DNA from: Dehalococcoidia bacterium UBA5629
Lineage (GTDB): Bacteria; Chloroflexota; Dehalococcoidia; GIF9; UBA5629
Direction of reading: 5' to 3'
NCBI GenBank assembly: GCA_002421445.1
Contig: DIKB01000001.1
Span: 1-7,425, forward strand
Length of the DNA stretch: 7,425 bases
The notes beneath the pieces were generated by a model. The model did not search any database. It was not told the origin of the DNA and was given only the letters and a program-made list of their open reading frames with translations. Positions 1 to 5,752 of the stretch are shown here, piece by piece. A program made the position numbers and the translations under genes. Numbering within the stretch: the stretch's first letter is position 1; every line of letters begins with the position of its first letter.

Positions 1-4
1 CCAT
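1..4 (-). CDS. Possible start of a gene running off the left edge
   Basis: On the minus strand an ATG lies at 4-2, preceded by GGAGG at 14-10 with a 5-nt gap, a good ribosome binding site. It begins 46 bp after the ppsA stop codon, in the same direction, and no terminator hairpin lies between. It may be the next gene of a ppsA transcript. Only four bases are visible, so nothing can be said of the product, and a chance ATG after a purine-rich stretch is possible. Confidence 0.35.
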
Positions 5-50
5 TCTCTCCTCCCCGGGCAAACAAGTATCGATCTTGCTGTTATTTTCT

Positions 51-2357
51 CTAGTGTTTGTTTCTCGCCGTCTCGAGAAGTATGCGTTGTTCGGCTGCTG
101 CAATGTTTCGCCTGGTATGGTCGATGACATCGGGGTTTACCGATACTGATGTTATACCCCATCGTACCATGTTTTCCGCGTAATCGGGGTAGTTGGATGG
201 CGCCTGTCCGCAGATGGAACAGGTGATGCCGATACGTGTACAGGTTTCAATGATTGTGCGAATGGCTGCCAGTACCGCTTTATCTCTCTCATCGTAGAGT
301 GGAGCACAGACCTCGCTATCTCTATCGACCCCTAATATAAGCTGAGTGAGATCGTTCGATCCGATGGAAACGCCGGTTACACCGAGTTTCGCATAATCTT
401 CAAGCCAGGTGACAACGGATGGCACCTCGGCCATCACCCATAGTTCCATGTCCCGGTCATTGCTCAATCCGCTGGCATCGATGAGCTGTTTACATCGCTT
501 GAGTTCCCATAATGTGCGGACGAACGGGATCATGAGATGCAGGTTTCGGAACTGCGCTCTCACCTGTTGAATGACTTTCAATTCCAGATTAAATAGATCG
601 GGATTCTGGATATAACGATAACAGCCCCGGAAACCGATCATGGGGTTTTGCTCCGCTGGCTCATATTTTTCGCCTCCGTGCAAGTTGCGAAACTCGTTAG
701 ACCGGAAGTCCATCGCACGGTAGATGACCGGTCTGGGATAAAAGGCACGGGTGAATATGCTCAGCTTTTTCACCATATTTTCAATGAAGGTATCACTCTT
801 GCCTTCCTCCAGGAGTTTGCGAGGGTGCACGCTATCACAGGCGTCAATGACCATGAACTCGGCGCGCAGCAGTCCCACTCCATCGACGTCTTCCTTTGCA
901 ATTCGCTCCGCTTCGTGAGGCATGGCTAAATTTACATAAAGTTTGGTGGCAGTGATGAGTGGAGCCGGTTTTGGCAATGTCGCTAAGGGAGCTGCTTCTG
1001 TTGCCTTTGGTCTTCTGTCCATGATGTGTCCCTCGTATACCACTCCCTGTGAGCCATCGACGGTTACCAGCTGATTGTTCTTCAGTATTTTTGTTGCTGT
1101 CCTTGTGCCGACGATGCAGGGTAATCCCATCTCTCTCGATACGATTGCCGCGTGGCAGGTCATACCGCCGCCATCGGTCACAATGCCGGATGCTTTTTTC
1201 ATCAGCGGTACCCAATCGGGAGATGTCATTGCGGCAACGAGAACATCGCCGCGTTTGAAATCGGCATCCATGTCAGGGGATAGCAGCACTTTCACATCAC
1301 CGCTGCCCCTTCCCGGGCTGGCACCCAGCCCCCTGAGCAGTTCCACAGCCTCTTCGGCTTCAGCTATGGGTTCTTTTGCGCTAACTTTTCCCTCTTTCTT
1401 TAAGGTGGTGATCGGTCTCGATTGCACGAGGTAAAGATGACCGTTCTCGATCGCCCATTCCGTATCCTGGGGGCTGCCATAGTGTTTTTCATCGAGGATG
1501 CCCAGTTTCGCGATATCGATAACTTCTGCATCAGTTAATACGCGGGTCTTGGCTTCCTGAGGAGATAGTGTTATGGACTCATTGCTTCCATCGGAGGCGC
1601 GAACGATTTTGAAGGTTTTATGGTTGACCTGAGTTTGCTTGATCTCAAGAGTATCTTTGTCTACTACATGGAGATCAGGAGCAACTGCGCCGCTGACGAC
1701 CACTTCCCCCAGGCCAAATGCGGCTTCAATAACGATGCTCTTCTCATCGCCTGTAGCCGGGTTAACTGTGAACATGACCCCTGATTTACGGGAGTTCACC
1801 ATCTTTTGTACAACGACTGCAATTGCCGGCTCATCGGTGAATCCCTGTTTCGCACGGTAAAAGATGACACGTGCTCCGTAAAGAGACGCCCAGCATTCCT
1901 TCACCTTCTCGATGACATCGTTGTCCCCTTTTGTGTTGAGGAATGTTGCGTTCATACCGGCGAATGATGCCGATTCGGAATCTTCCATAGTAGCTGATGA
2001 ACGTACTGCTACAAATTGGGCATCAATACCGTCTTTTGCCGAAAGAGTATGATACGCGCTGATGATCTCCTCATAGATTTCAGAGGGCATCTCGGCTTCC
2101 AGAATAAGGCTTTGAATCTCTTTGGCCTTGTGCCTGAGCTGCACATTATCGTCTACGCTTAATCCGTTGAGGCGGCGTTTGATTCTGGTTCTCATCCCGG
2201 ATTTTTTCATGAAAAATTGGTACGCCTGAGCAGTGATGACAAAGCCTGGAGGTACAGGCAACTTGCTTCGTACCATCTCTCCGAGGTTTGCGCCCTTTCC
2301 ACCAGCTTCATCAACATTGTTGATAGTCAGGTCTTCAAACCATTTCACGATTGCCAT
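51..2357 (-). CDS. ppsA: Phosphoenolpyruvate synthase (pyruvate, water dikinase)
   Basis: This cytoplasmic enzyme of gluconeogenesis converts pyruvate, ATP and water to phosphoenolpyruvate, AMP and phosphate through a phosphohistidine. The 768-residue protein is of normal family length. Residues about 15-320 form the ATP-grasp nucleotide-binding domain (GGKGANLGEM near the N-terminus, then AVRSSATMEDS and the DTEWAIE/LVQSRPIT region). The swivelling phosphohistidine domain carries DGGGMTCHAAIVSRE, with the phospho-acceptor at His402. The C-terminal PEP-binding barrel has NPMIGFRGCYRY, GSNDLTQL and the SICGQAPS motif with the catalytic Cys716. The TCH form of the histidine motif favours PEP synthase over pyruvate phosphate dikinase, which usually has TSH. 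The threonine regulated by the PSRP kinase/phosphatase in other species is present as Thr400; whether it is used here is unknown. The ATG is supported by AAGGAGG at 2370-2364, 6 nt upstream. It is divergent from the cyclase gene. Confidence 0.95.
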   Translation of the reverse strand: MAIVKWFEDLTINNVDEAGGKGANLGEMVRSKLPVPPGFVITAQAYQFFMKKSGMRTRIKRRLNGLSVDDNVQLRHKAKEIQSLILEAEMPSEIYEEIISAYHTLSAKDGIDAQFVAVRSSATMEDSESASFAGMNATFLNTKGDNDVIEKVKECWASLYGARVIFYRAKQGFTDEPAIAVVVQKMVNSRKSGVMFTVNPATGDEKSIVIEAAFGLGEVVVSGAVAPDLHVVDKDTLEIKQTQVNHKTFKIVRASDGSNESITLSPQEAKTRVLTDAEVIDIAKLGILDEKHYGSPQDTEWAIENGHLYLVQSRPITTLKKEGKVSAKEPIAEAEEAVELLRGLGASPGRGSGDVKVLLSPDMDADFKRGDVLVAAMTSPDWVPLMKKASGIVTDGGGMTCHAAIVSREMGLPCIVGTRTATKILKNNQLVTVDGSQGVVYEGHIMDRRPKATEAAPLATLPKPAPLITATKLYVNLAMPHEAERIAKEDVDGVGLLRAEFMVIDACDSVHPRKLLEEGKSDTFIENMVKKLSIFTRAFYPRPVIYRAMDFRSNEFRNLHGGEKYEPAEQNPMIGFRGCYRYIQNPDLFNLELKVIQQVRAQFRNLHLMIPFVRTLWELKRCKQLIDASGLSNDRDMELWVMAEVPSVVTWLEDYAKLGVTGVSIGSNDLTQLILGVDRDSEVCAPLYDERDKAVLAAIRTIIETCTRIGITCSICGQAPSNYPDYAENMVRWGITSVSVNPDVIDHTRRNIAAAEQRILLETARNKH

Positions 2358-2423
2358 GATGTGCCTCCTTCTTGCGTCTGTTCCGATAGAGATGCATTGT
2401 CAACACGTACAATTCTTGAAAAA

Positions 2424-2442
2424 ATACCGGTCAAACAGTTTT
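2424..2442. repeat. 19-bp direct repeat, copy A
   Basis: Copy A of the motif ATACmGGTCAAAyAGTTTT; here the variable bases are C and C. It matches copy B (2507-2525) at 17 of 19 positions, in the same orientation and 83 bp away. On the minus strand the motif contains TTGACC, which resembles a -35 element, but no convincing -10 lies at the right distance. It could be a regulator binding site for ppsA, which starts 67 bp downstream on the minus strand. Confidence 0.65.
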
Positions 2443-2467
2443 GCATTCTTTAAACGGGCTAAAGTAG

Positions 2468-2478
2468 GTATAGTATAC
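2468..2478. promoter_or_regulatory. Palindrome with overlapping -10-like hexamers on both strands
   Basis: GTATAGTATAC is a perfect 11-bp palindrome around a central G. It offers TATAGT on the plus strand (2469-2474) and TATACT on the minus strand (2477-2472), each five of six matches to the sigma-70 -10 consensus. This would suit overlapping divergent promoters for the cyclase gene and ppsA. Candidate -35 elements at 17 bp are weak on both strands, so an activator may be needed, or the promoters may lie elsewhere. Confidence 0.35.
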
Positions 2479-2482
2479 ACCA

Positions 2483-2498
2483 AGTCTTGTTTAAGACT
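2483..2498. repeat. Inverted repeat AGTCTT-gttt-AAGACT
   Basis: Perfect 6-bp arms separated by 4 bases give a 16-bp dyad of operator size. It lies between the two 19-bp direct repeats and next to the -10-like palindrome. As RNA it would be a weak, AT-rich hairpin without a T-run, so an operator is more likely than a terminator. No binding protein is identifiable from the window. Confidence 0.4.
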
Positions 2499-2506
2499 AA
2501 AACTAT

Positions 2507-2525
2507 ATACAGGTCAAATAGTTTT
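2507..2525. repeat. 19-bp direct repeat, copy B
   Basis: Copy B of ATACmGGTCAAAyAGTTTT, with A and T at the variable positions. It lies about 100 bp upstream of the cyclase start. The 83-bp offset from copy A is close to eight helical turns, which places both copies on the same DNA face, as expected for cooperative or looping regulator sites. Confidence 0.65.
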
Positions 2526-2527
2526 AT

Positions 2528-2553
2528 GTACAATATGAAGTAACATAGTACAA
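2528..2553. repeat. Paired GTACAA sites, 20 bp apart
   Basis: GTACAA occurs at 2528-2533 and 2548-2553 in the same orientation. The 20-bp period is nearly two helical turns. A third copy is at 2407-2412. A six-base word in AT-rich DNA can recur by chance, so this is a weak candidate for tandem half-sites upstream of the cyclase gene. Confidence 0.25.
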
Positions 2554-2625
2554 CATGTGTAAGGTGTGCTTATTCCGATCAATCGATGAGCTTAAGGTTA
2601 ATGAAAATATTCTGGAGTTGCTGAG

Positions 2626-3552
2626 ATGACGCAGGGTCGTTCTTTACTGAGGATTATTGTTTGTGATGATGACCCGGCTGACCGGAAGCTGATCCGCACA
2701 TATTTCAAGCAGATACATACTCCGGAAATCGCCCTCATGGAAGCGACGAGCGATGAGGAACTTCACAGTATTCTGAATAAAGGCAGGGTTGATTTGATAT
2801 TGCTCGACGTACATATGCCGGGGCGATCTGACTTCGACTGGCTCGGTCAGGTGATCCAGAGAAACGTGGCTCCAGTTGTAGTCATGTCAGGATTGGGAAG
2901 CGAGGAAGTTGCTGTAAAGGCATTGCATGGAGGAGCTGTCAGCTATTTGCCAAAGTCCAGATTATCTGCAGAAGCATTGAAGGATATAGTTGAAGAGGCA
3001 CTACAACGATGGGATGGCATGCAAAGGAGCAAAGCGAATCAGGAGGAACTGGAAAGGCTGGCAACTATAGATGCATTGACAGGGCTGTATAACAGGCGTG
3101 TCATTTTGCGACAGTTGGGCGATCATATTCGATTCTCCCTGCGCTATAAGGATGAGTTGAGTTTAATCATGCTTGATATAGATCATTTCAAGCAAGTGAA
3201 TGATCAATACGGGCATCTTGTCGGTGACACCGTTCTGGAGAAGATGGCATCTCTTATTCAGAAGGGCACTCGCGATACCGATGTAGCCGGGCGGTATGGT
3301 GGTGAAGAGTTTCTTATTATTTTGCCGAGGACCAATATACCGTCTGCGCTGGATGTTGCTGAACGGATACGGAGATACATTGAATCAGCCGAGATGTATA
3401 ACGACTATGGTGCTGTGTTTCATGTAACAGTGAGCCAGGGGATGTCATTATATCGACATGGTGATGATGAACGGGCTCTGATTGCGCGCGCTGATCAGGC
3501 GTTATACGCCGCAAAAGAAAATGGAAGAAATAGAGTAGAGACAGTAATCTAA
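2626..3552 (+). CDS. Response regulator with GGDEF diguanylate cyclase output domain
   Basis: This predicted two-component response regulator should make cyclic di-GMP from two GTP when phosphorylated. Residues about 8-125 are a receiver domain: acidic pocket Asp14-Asp16, phospho-acceptor Asp61 in LLDVHMPG, switch residue Ser88 in VVMSG, and Lys110. A short linker leads to a GGDEF domain (about 145-308) with DALTGLYNRR, the metal-binding LDIDHFKQVND segment and an intact GGEEF active site at 225-229. An RxxD inhibitory site (Arg216-Asp219) lies five residues before GGEEF, so product inhibition by c-di-GMP is expected. There is no DNA-binding domain and no membrane segment; it should be cytosolic. 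The ATG has a moderate GGAG site upstream. No sensor kinase is encoded in the window, so the input signal is unknown. The gene is divergent from ppsA across a structured spacer and convergent with the Hdr pseudogene. Confidence 0.93.
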   Translation: MTQGRSLLRIIVCDDDPADRKLIRTYFKQIHTPEIALMEATSDEELHSILNKGRVDLILLDVHMPGRSDFDWLGQVIQRNVAPVVVMSGLGSEEVAVKALHGGAVSYLPKSRLSAEALKDIVEEALQRWDGMQRSKANQEELERLATIDALTGLYNRRVILRQLGDHIRFSLRYKDELSLIMLDIDHFKQVNDQYGHLVGDTVLEKMASLIQKGTRDTDVAGRYGGEEFLIILPRTNIPSALDVAERIRRYIESAEMYNDYGAVFHVTVSQGMSLYRHGDDERALIARADQALYAAKENGRNRVETVI

Positions 3553-3586
3553 CTCTTATTTCCAAGCTCTTGTCAGACTGAAAGGG

Positions 3587-3946
3587 TCATATATTTTTGG
3601 TTTCTATTGTTGATGCCATGATCTCAGCGATATCGTACGCTTTCAGTATCTCTCCTGAATCCTTTGCTTTGATAGCATCTTCAAACATTTGCAGGCAGTA
3701 TGGACAGGCTGAAGCCACGATATCAGCCTTTGTTTTCAGAATCTGTTCTACGGTGTTTCACTAATTCTTGTTCCGCGATCCTCCATCCAGAATCGTCCGC
3801 CACCGCCACCGCAGCAGGCAGGCGCCGCCGAAGAGCAGGAAGTGCATGATACCGGGATATGGTTCACGGAAGAAACGACGGTGCAAGAAACCATCGAGAA
3901 TGCTGATGATAATAAAATCGCCGAATATCTCACGGGATGCTTCCAT
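3587..3946 (-). pseudogene. Decayed HdrD-like iron-sulfur oxidoreductase (internal deletion plus frameshift)
   Basis: Pieces of one protein lie in three minus-strand frames. From the ATG at 3946, preceded by AAGGGGG at 3957-3951, the first frame reads MEASREIFG, then RRFFREPYPGIMHFLLFGG. This resembles the N-terminal membrane part of HdrD-type proteins fused to a nitrate-reductase-gamma-like domain. Near 3811-3825 the match passes to a second frame reading CCGGGGGRFWMEDRGTRISE (3816-3757). A third frame (3757-3587) continues NTVEQILKTKADIV, then SACPYC, to a TGA stop. Joining the second and third frames by restoring one base near 3757 gives CC, 35 residues, CxxC, which is the spacing of the CCG iron-sulfur domain. 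The 4Fe-4S ferredoxin part, the first CCG domain and half of the second are gone. Intact relatives have several hundred residues and pass electrons between quinone or thiol pools and other carriers. The remnant cannot be functional. The N-terminal piece is also shorter than I expect before the PYPGIMH motif, so a second deletion there is possible. Confidence 0.85.
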
Positions 3947-4033
3947 AATTCCCCCTTAGTTTCTGTGATAGGTATTCAAGAATATCGAATTGCATTGTAC
4001 CAGTCTCACAAGAAAAAAATCTACGGCAGATGA

Positions 4034-4080
4034 TGAATGCTTACGTTCATACGGATCACAAAAGAATGTATGAGCATTCA
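4034..4080. repeat. Interrupted 13-bp inverted repeat downstream of the PHP gene
   Basis: TGAATGC (4034-4040) pairs with GCATTCA (4074-4080), and TCATAC (4047-4052) pairs with GTATGA (4068-4073). A 6-base bulge (4041-4046) interrupts one arm and the loop is 15 bases. It lies 45 bp past the PHP stop codon. On the minus strand a run of seven T follows, but only about 14 bases after the hairpin, so it is not a textbook intrinsic terminator. It could be a weak terminator or transcript-end structure for the rny operon, or an upstream control element of the broken Hdr gene. Confidence 0.4.
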
Positions 4081-4096
4081 CCATTCGAATTGTGAA
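4077..4096. repeat. 20-bp near-perfect palindrome
   Basis: The sequence TTCACcATTCGAATtGTGAA is a dyad in which nine of ten base pairs are symmetrical, with a perfect ATTCGAAT core. Its size and zero spacer are typical of a dimeric repressor operator. It overlaps the end of the neighbouring inverted repeat by four bases and lies about 130 bp upstream of the Hdr pseudogene start and 30 bp beyond the PHP stop codon. The remaining spacer (3961-4125) has no supportable gene. Confidence 0.5.
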
Positions 4097-4125
4097 AAAG
4101 CAGATGGAAAGTGGACTTTGTTATC

Positions 4126-4953
4126 TTAATGATGGTTGGCTAATGCGAGCAGTCGCTCTACGGATTCATATGGGACATTGGTTTCACCGATCATGACTTC
4201 CTGTGCATCGCCGAAGCCATGGTAGTCGGTGCCGCCGGTAGCAATCAATCCATATCGATGGCAGAGGAGTAGCAGGTTGTTTATAGTATCCCGTGTGTAG
4301 TTCTTGTAGTAGACTTCAATGCCGATGAGGCCGGCGTTCTTTAATGTGGCAACCAAAGCTTCAAGGTTTTCTATATCGGCAGGATGCGCCAGCACCGGTA
4401 ATCCGCGAGAGTTAGCGATGAGCCTCACCGCTTCTTCGGGGAGCAGCTTCTTTCTCTCTACGTATGCGGGACCGTCATGTCCGATGTACGTATCGAATGC
4501 CTCTTTGAGCGATGCGACGTATCCGGCATCGATCATTGCCTGTGCGACATGGGGGCGGCAGATCGGAGCGCCCTGAGCCAGTTTTTCAATGTTTTGCCAT
4601 TCGAGGGGGCAGCCGAGACTGCGGAGCTTGTCGACCATCTGTACGGCGCGACCTTCCCGTGAATCGCGCAGGGCGTCAAGATTATCGATCAGATTTTTAT
4701 CGGTATAATCGATAAAATAGCCAAGTACGTGTACTTCCCCTTGTGGCACGTCGGTATTTATTTCAATTCCGGGGATAATTGTTAATCGTGGAAATTGTTG
4801 AGCGGCTTGAATTGAAGGATTGATGCCATCGATTGTGTCATGATCGGTGATTGCGATTGTTTTTAAGCCTCGTTTAACTCCGAGTGCTACTATTTCGGCA
4901 GGTGTCAGGCGACCATCAGAAAACGTTGTATGAACATGTAGATCAACGTTCAC
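4126..4953 (-). CDS. PHP-domain metal-dependent phosphoesterase (YciV/TrpH-like)
   Basis: This 275-residue protein is a full-length member of the polymerase-and-histidinol-phosphatase family, the group that includes 3',5'-nucleoside bisphosphate phosphatase and RNase AM (YciV/TrpH). Metal-ligand motifs are all present: HxH (His6, His8) with Asp13 in LHVHTTFSDG, TDHD (Asp37-His38), Glu64 in GIEIN, His75, RPH at 133-135, His190 in LAHP, and the C-terminal GGTDYHG (Asp243, His245). No signal peptide or membrane segment is visible, so it should be cytosolic. The start is GTG at 4953, directly after the TAA stop of the upstream ymdB-like gene, with a GAGGAA ribosome binding site inside that gene. 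Translational coupling is likely. Known relatives hydrolyse pAp-type nucleotides or trim RNA 5' ends; the exact substrate here is inferred from the neighbours, not shown by the sequence. Confidence 0.9.
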   Translation of the reverse strand: MNVDLHVHTTFSDGRLTPAEIVALGVKRGLKTIAITDHDTIDGINPSIQAAQQFPRLTIIPGIEINTDVPQGEVHVLGYFIDYTDKNLIDNLDALRDSREGRAVQMVDKLRSLGCPLEWQNIEKLAQGAPICRPHVAQAMIDAGYVASLKEAFDTYIGHDGPAYVERKKLLPEEAVRLIANSRGLPVLAHPADIENLEALVATLKNAGLIGIEVYYKNYTRDTINNLLLLCHRYGLIATGGTDYHGFGDAQEVMIGETNVPYESVERLLALANHH

Positions 4954-5724
4954 TTACTCCGGTTCCTCGCGGTAGATCCTTTGTATATTGGTTGCTTTGC
5001 CTGTTGTCTCATCAATATCAATCAGCACGGCATTAAAGGAGCTGCGCCCATCACCGACGGAAAGACGGTGAGGCATGCCGGTCAAGAAGCTATGCAGTAC
5101 GGTTTCAGGATTGTCGCCGATGACTGAATTCATTGGTCCCACCATTCCTACATCGGTAACATATGCTGTCCCGTTCGGCAGAATGCAAGTATCGATGGTG
5201 CCGACATGTGTATGCGTGCCAAGAACTGCGCTGACCCTGCCATCAAGATATCGCCCCAGCGCCATTTTTTCAGAAGTTGCTTCTGCATGAAAATCAACAA
5301 GTATGATTCTGTTCCTGGTCTTTATCTGTTCCAGAAAGCTATCCATGGTACGAAACGGACAATCGGCTTCTTTCATAAAAACGCGGCCGATTAAATTTAC
5401 TACGGTGACATTGCCAACTGATATAAATCCCCTCCCGGGAGCGGTCGGCGGATAATTGAGCGGGCGGATAATGGGCAATTCATCATCGAGGTAAGGGAAA
5501 ATCTCTTTGCGAGCCCATACATGGTTTCCGGTGGTGATAACATCGACGCCGAGATCGATGAGATCTCTGGCCGTCGAGAGGGTAATGCCCAGTCCTGAAG
5601 CAGAGTTTTCACCATTGGCGATGACAAAATTAAGATTATATTCACTGTGCAGAGCGGGAAGAAATGATTGTAATGCCCTTCTCCCGGGCCTGCCGATAAT
5701 ATCGCCGATCATTAATATACGCAA
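4954..5724 (-). CDS. ymdB: YmdB-family metallophosphoesterase (2',3'-cyclic nucleotide phosphodiesterase)
   Basis: This is a calcineurin-like phosphoesterase of the compact YmdB family (256 residues, close to the Bacillus protein in length). Family members hydrolyse 2',3'-cyclic nucleotides with a dinuclear metal centre and affect RNA levels and cell-fate choices in Bacillus. The metal ligands are visible: Asp8 in IGDIIGRPGR, Glu39-Asn40 in ANGENSASG, Asn67-His68 in GNHVW, His146 in VDFHAEATSEK, and His171 and His173 in GTHTHVGT. The start is a TTG at 5724 preceded by AAGGA with a 6-nt gap. The ATG at residue 5 is less likely because the conserved MRILMIGD N-terminus needs the TTG. The gene follows rny by 28 bp with no terminator and abuts the PHP gene (TAA then GTG). 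A cytosolic protein is expected. The symbol follows the Bacillus homologue. Confidence 0.92.
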   Translation of the reverse strand: MRILMIGDIIGRPGRRALQSFLPALHSEYNLNFVIANGENSASGLGITLSTARDLIDLGVDVITTGNHVWARKEIFPYLDDELPIIRPLNYPPTAPGRGFISVGNVTVVNLIGRVFMKEADCPFRTMDSFLEQIKTRNRIILVDFHAEATSEKMALGRYLDGRVSAVLGTHTHVGTIDTCILPNGTAYVTDVGMVGPMNSVIGDNPETVLHSFLTGMPHRLSVGDGRSSFNAVLIDIDETTGKATNIQRIYREEPE

Positions 5725-5752
5725 GAGAGGTCCTTAAAAGTTATTTTACGAA

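Noticed and set aside
1049..1434. Plus-strand open frames of 69 and 119 codons inside ppsA
   Set aside because: They lie antisense to a strongly conserved coding region, including the phosphohistidine motif, and their composition (Ser, Pro, Thr rich) is typical of antisense shadows.
2424..2442. TTGACC on the minus strand of copy A as a ppsA -35 element
   Set aside because: The hexamer 17 bp downstream (TGTACG) is a poor -10, and copy B has an equally poor partner.
3553..3586. Bidirectional terminator between the cyclase gene and the Hdr remnant
   Set aside because: No stable inverted repeat is visible in these 34 bases.
3745..3765. Programmed frameshift as an explanation for the Hdr frame change
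   Set aside because: There is no slippery heptamer, and the large internal deletion would still leave a non-functional protein.
3768..4033. Two plus-strand 63-codon open frames over the Hdr remnant
   Set aside because: The minus strand carries recognisable family motifs here, and the plus frames have none.
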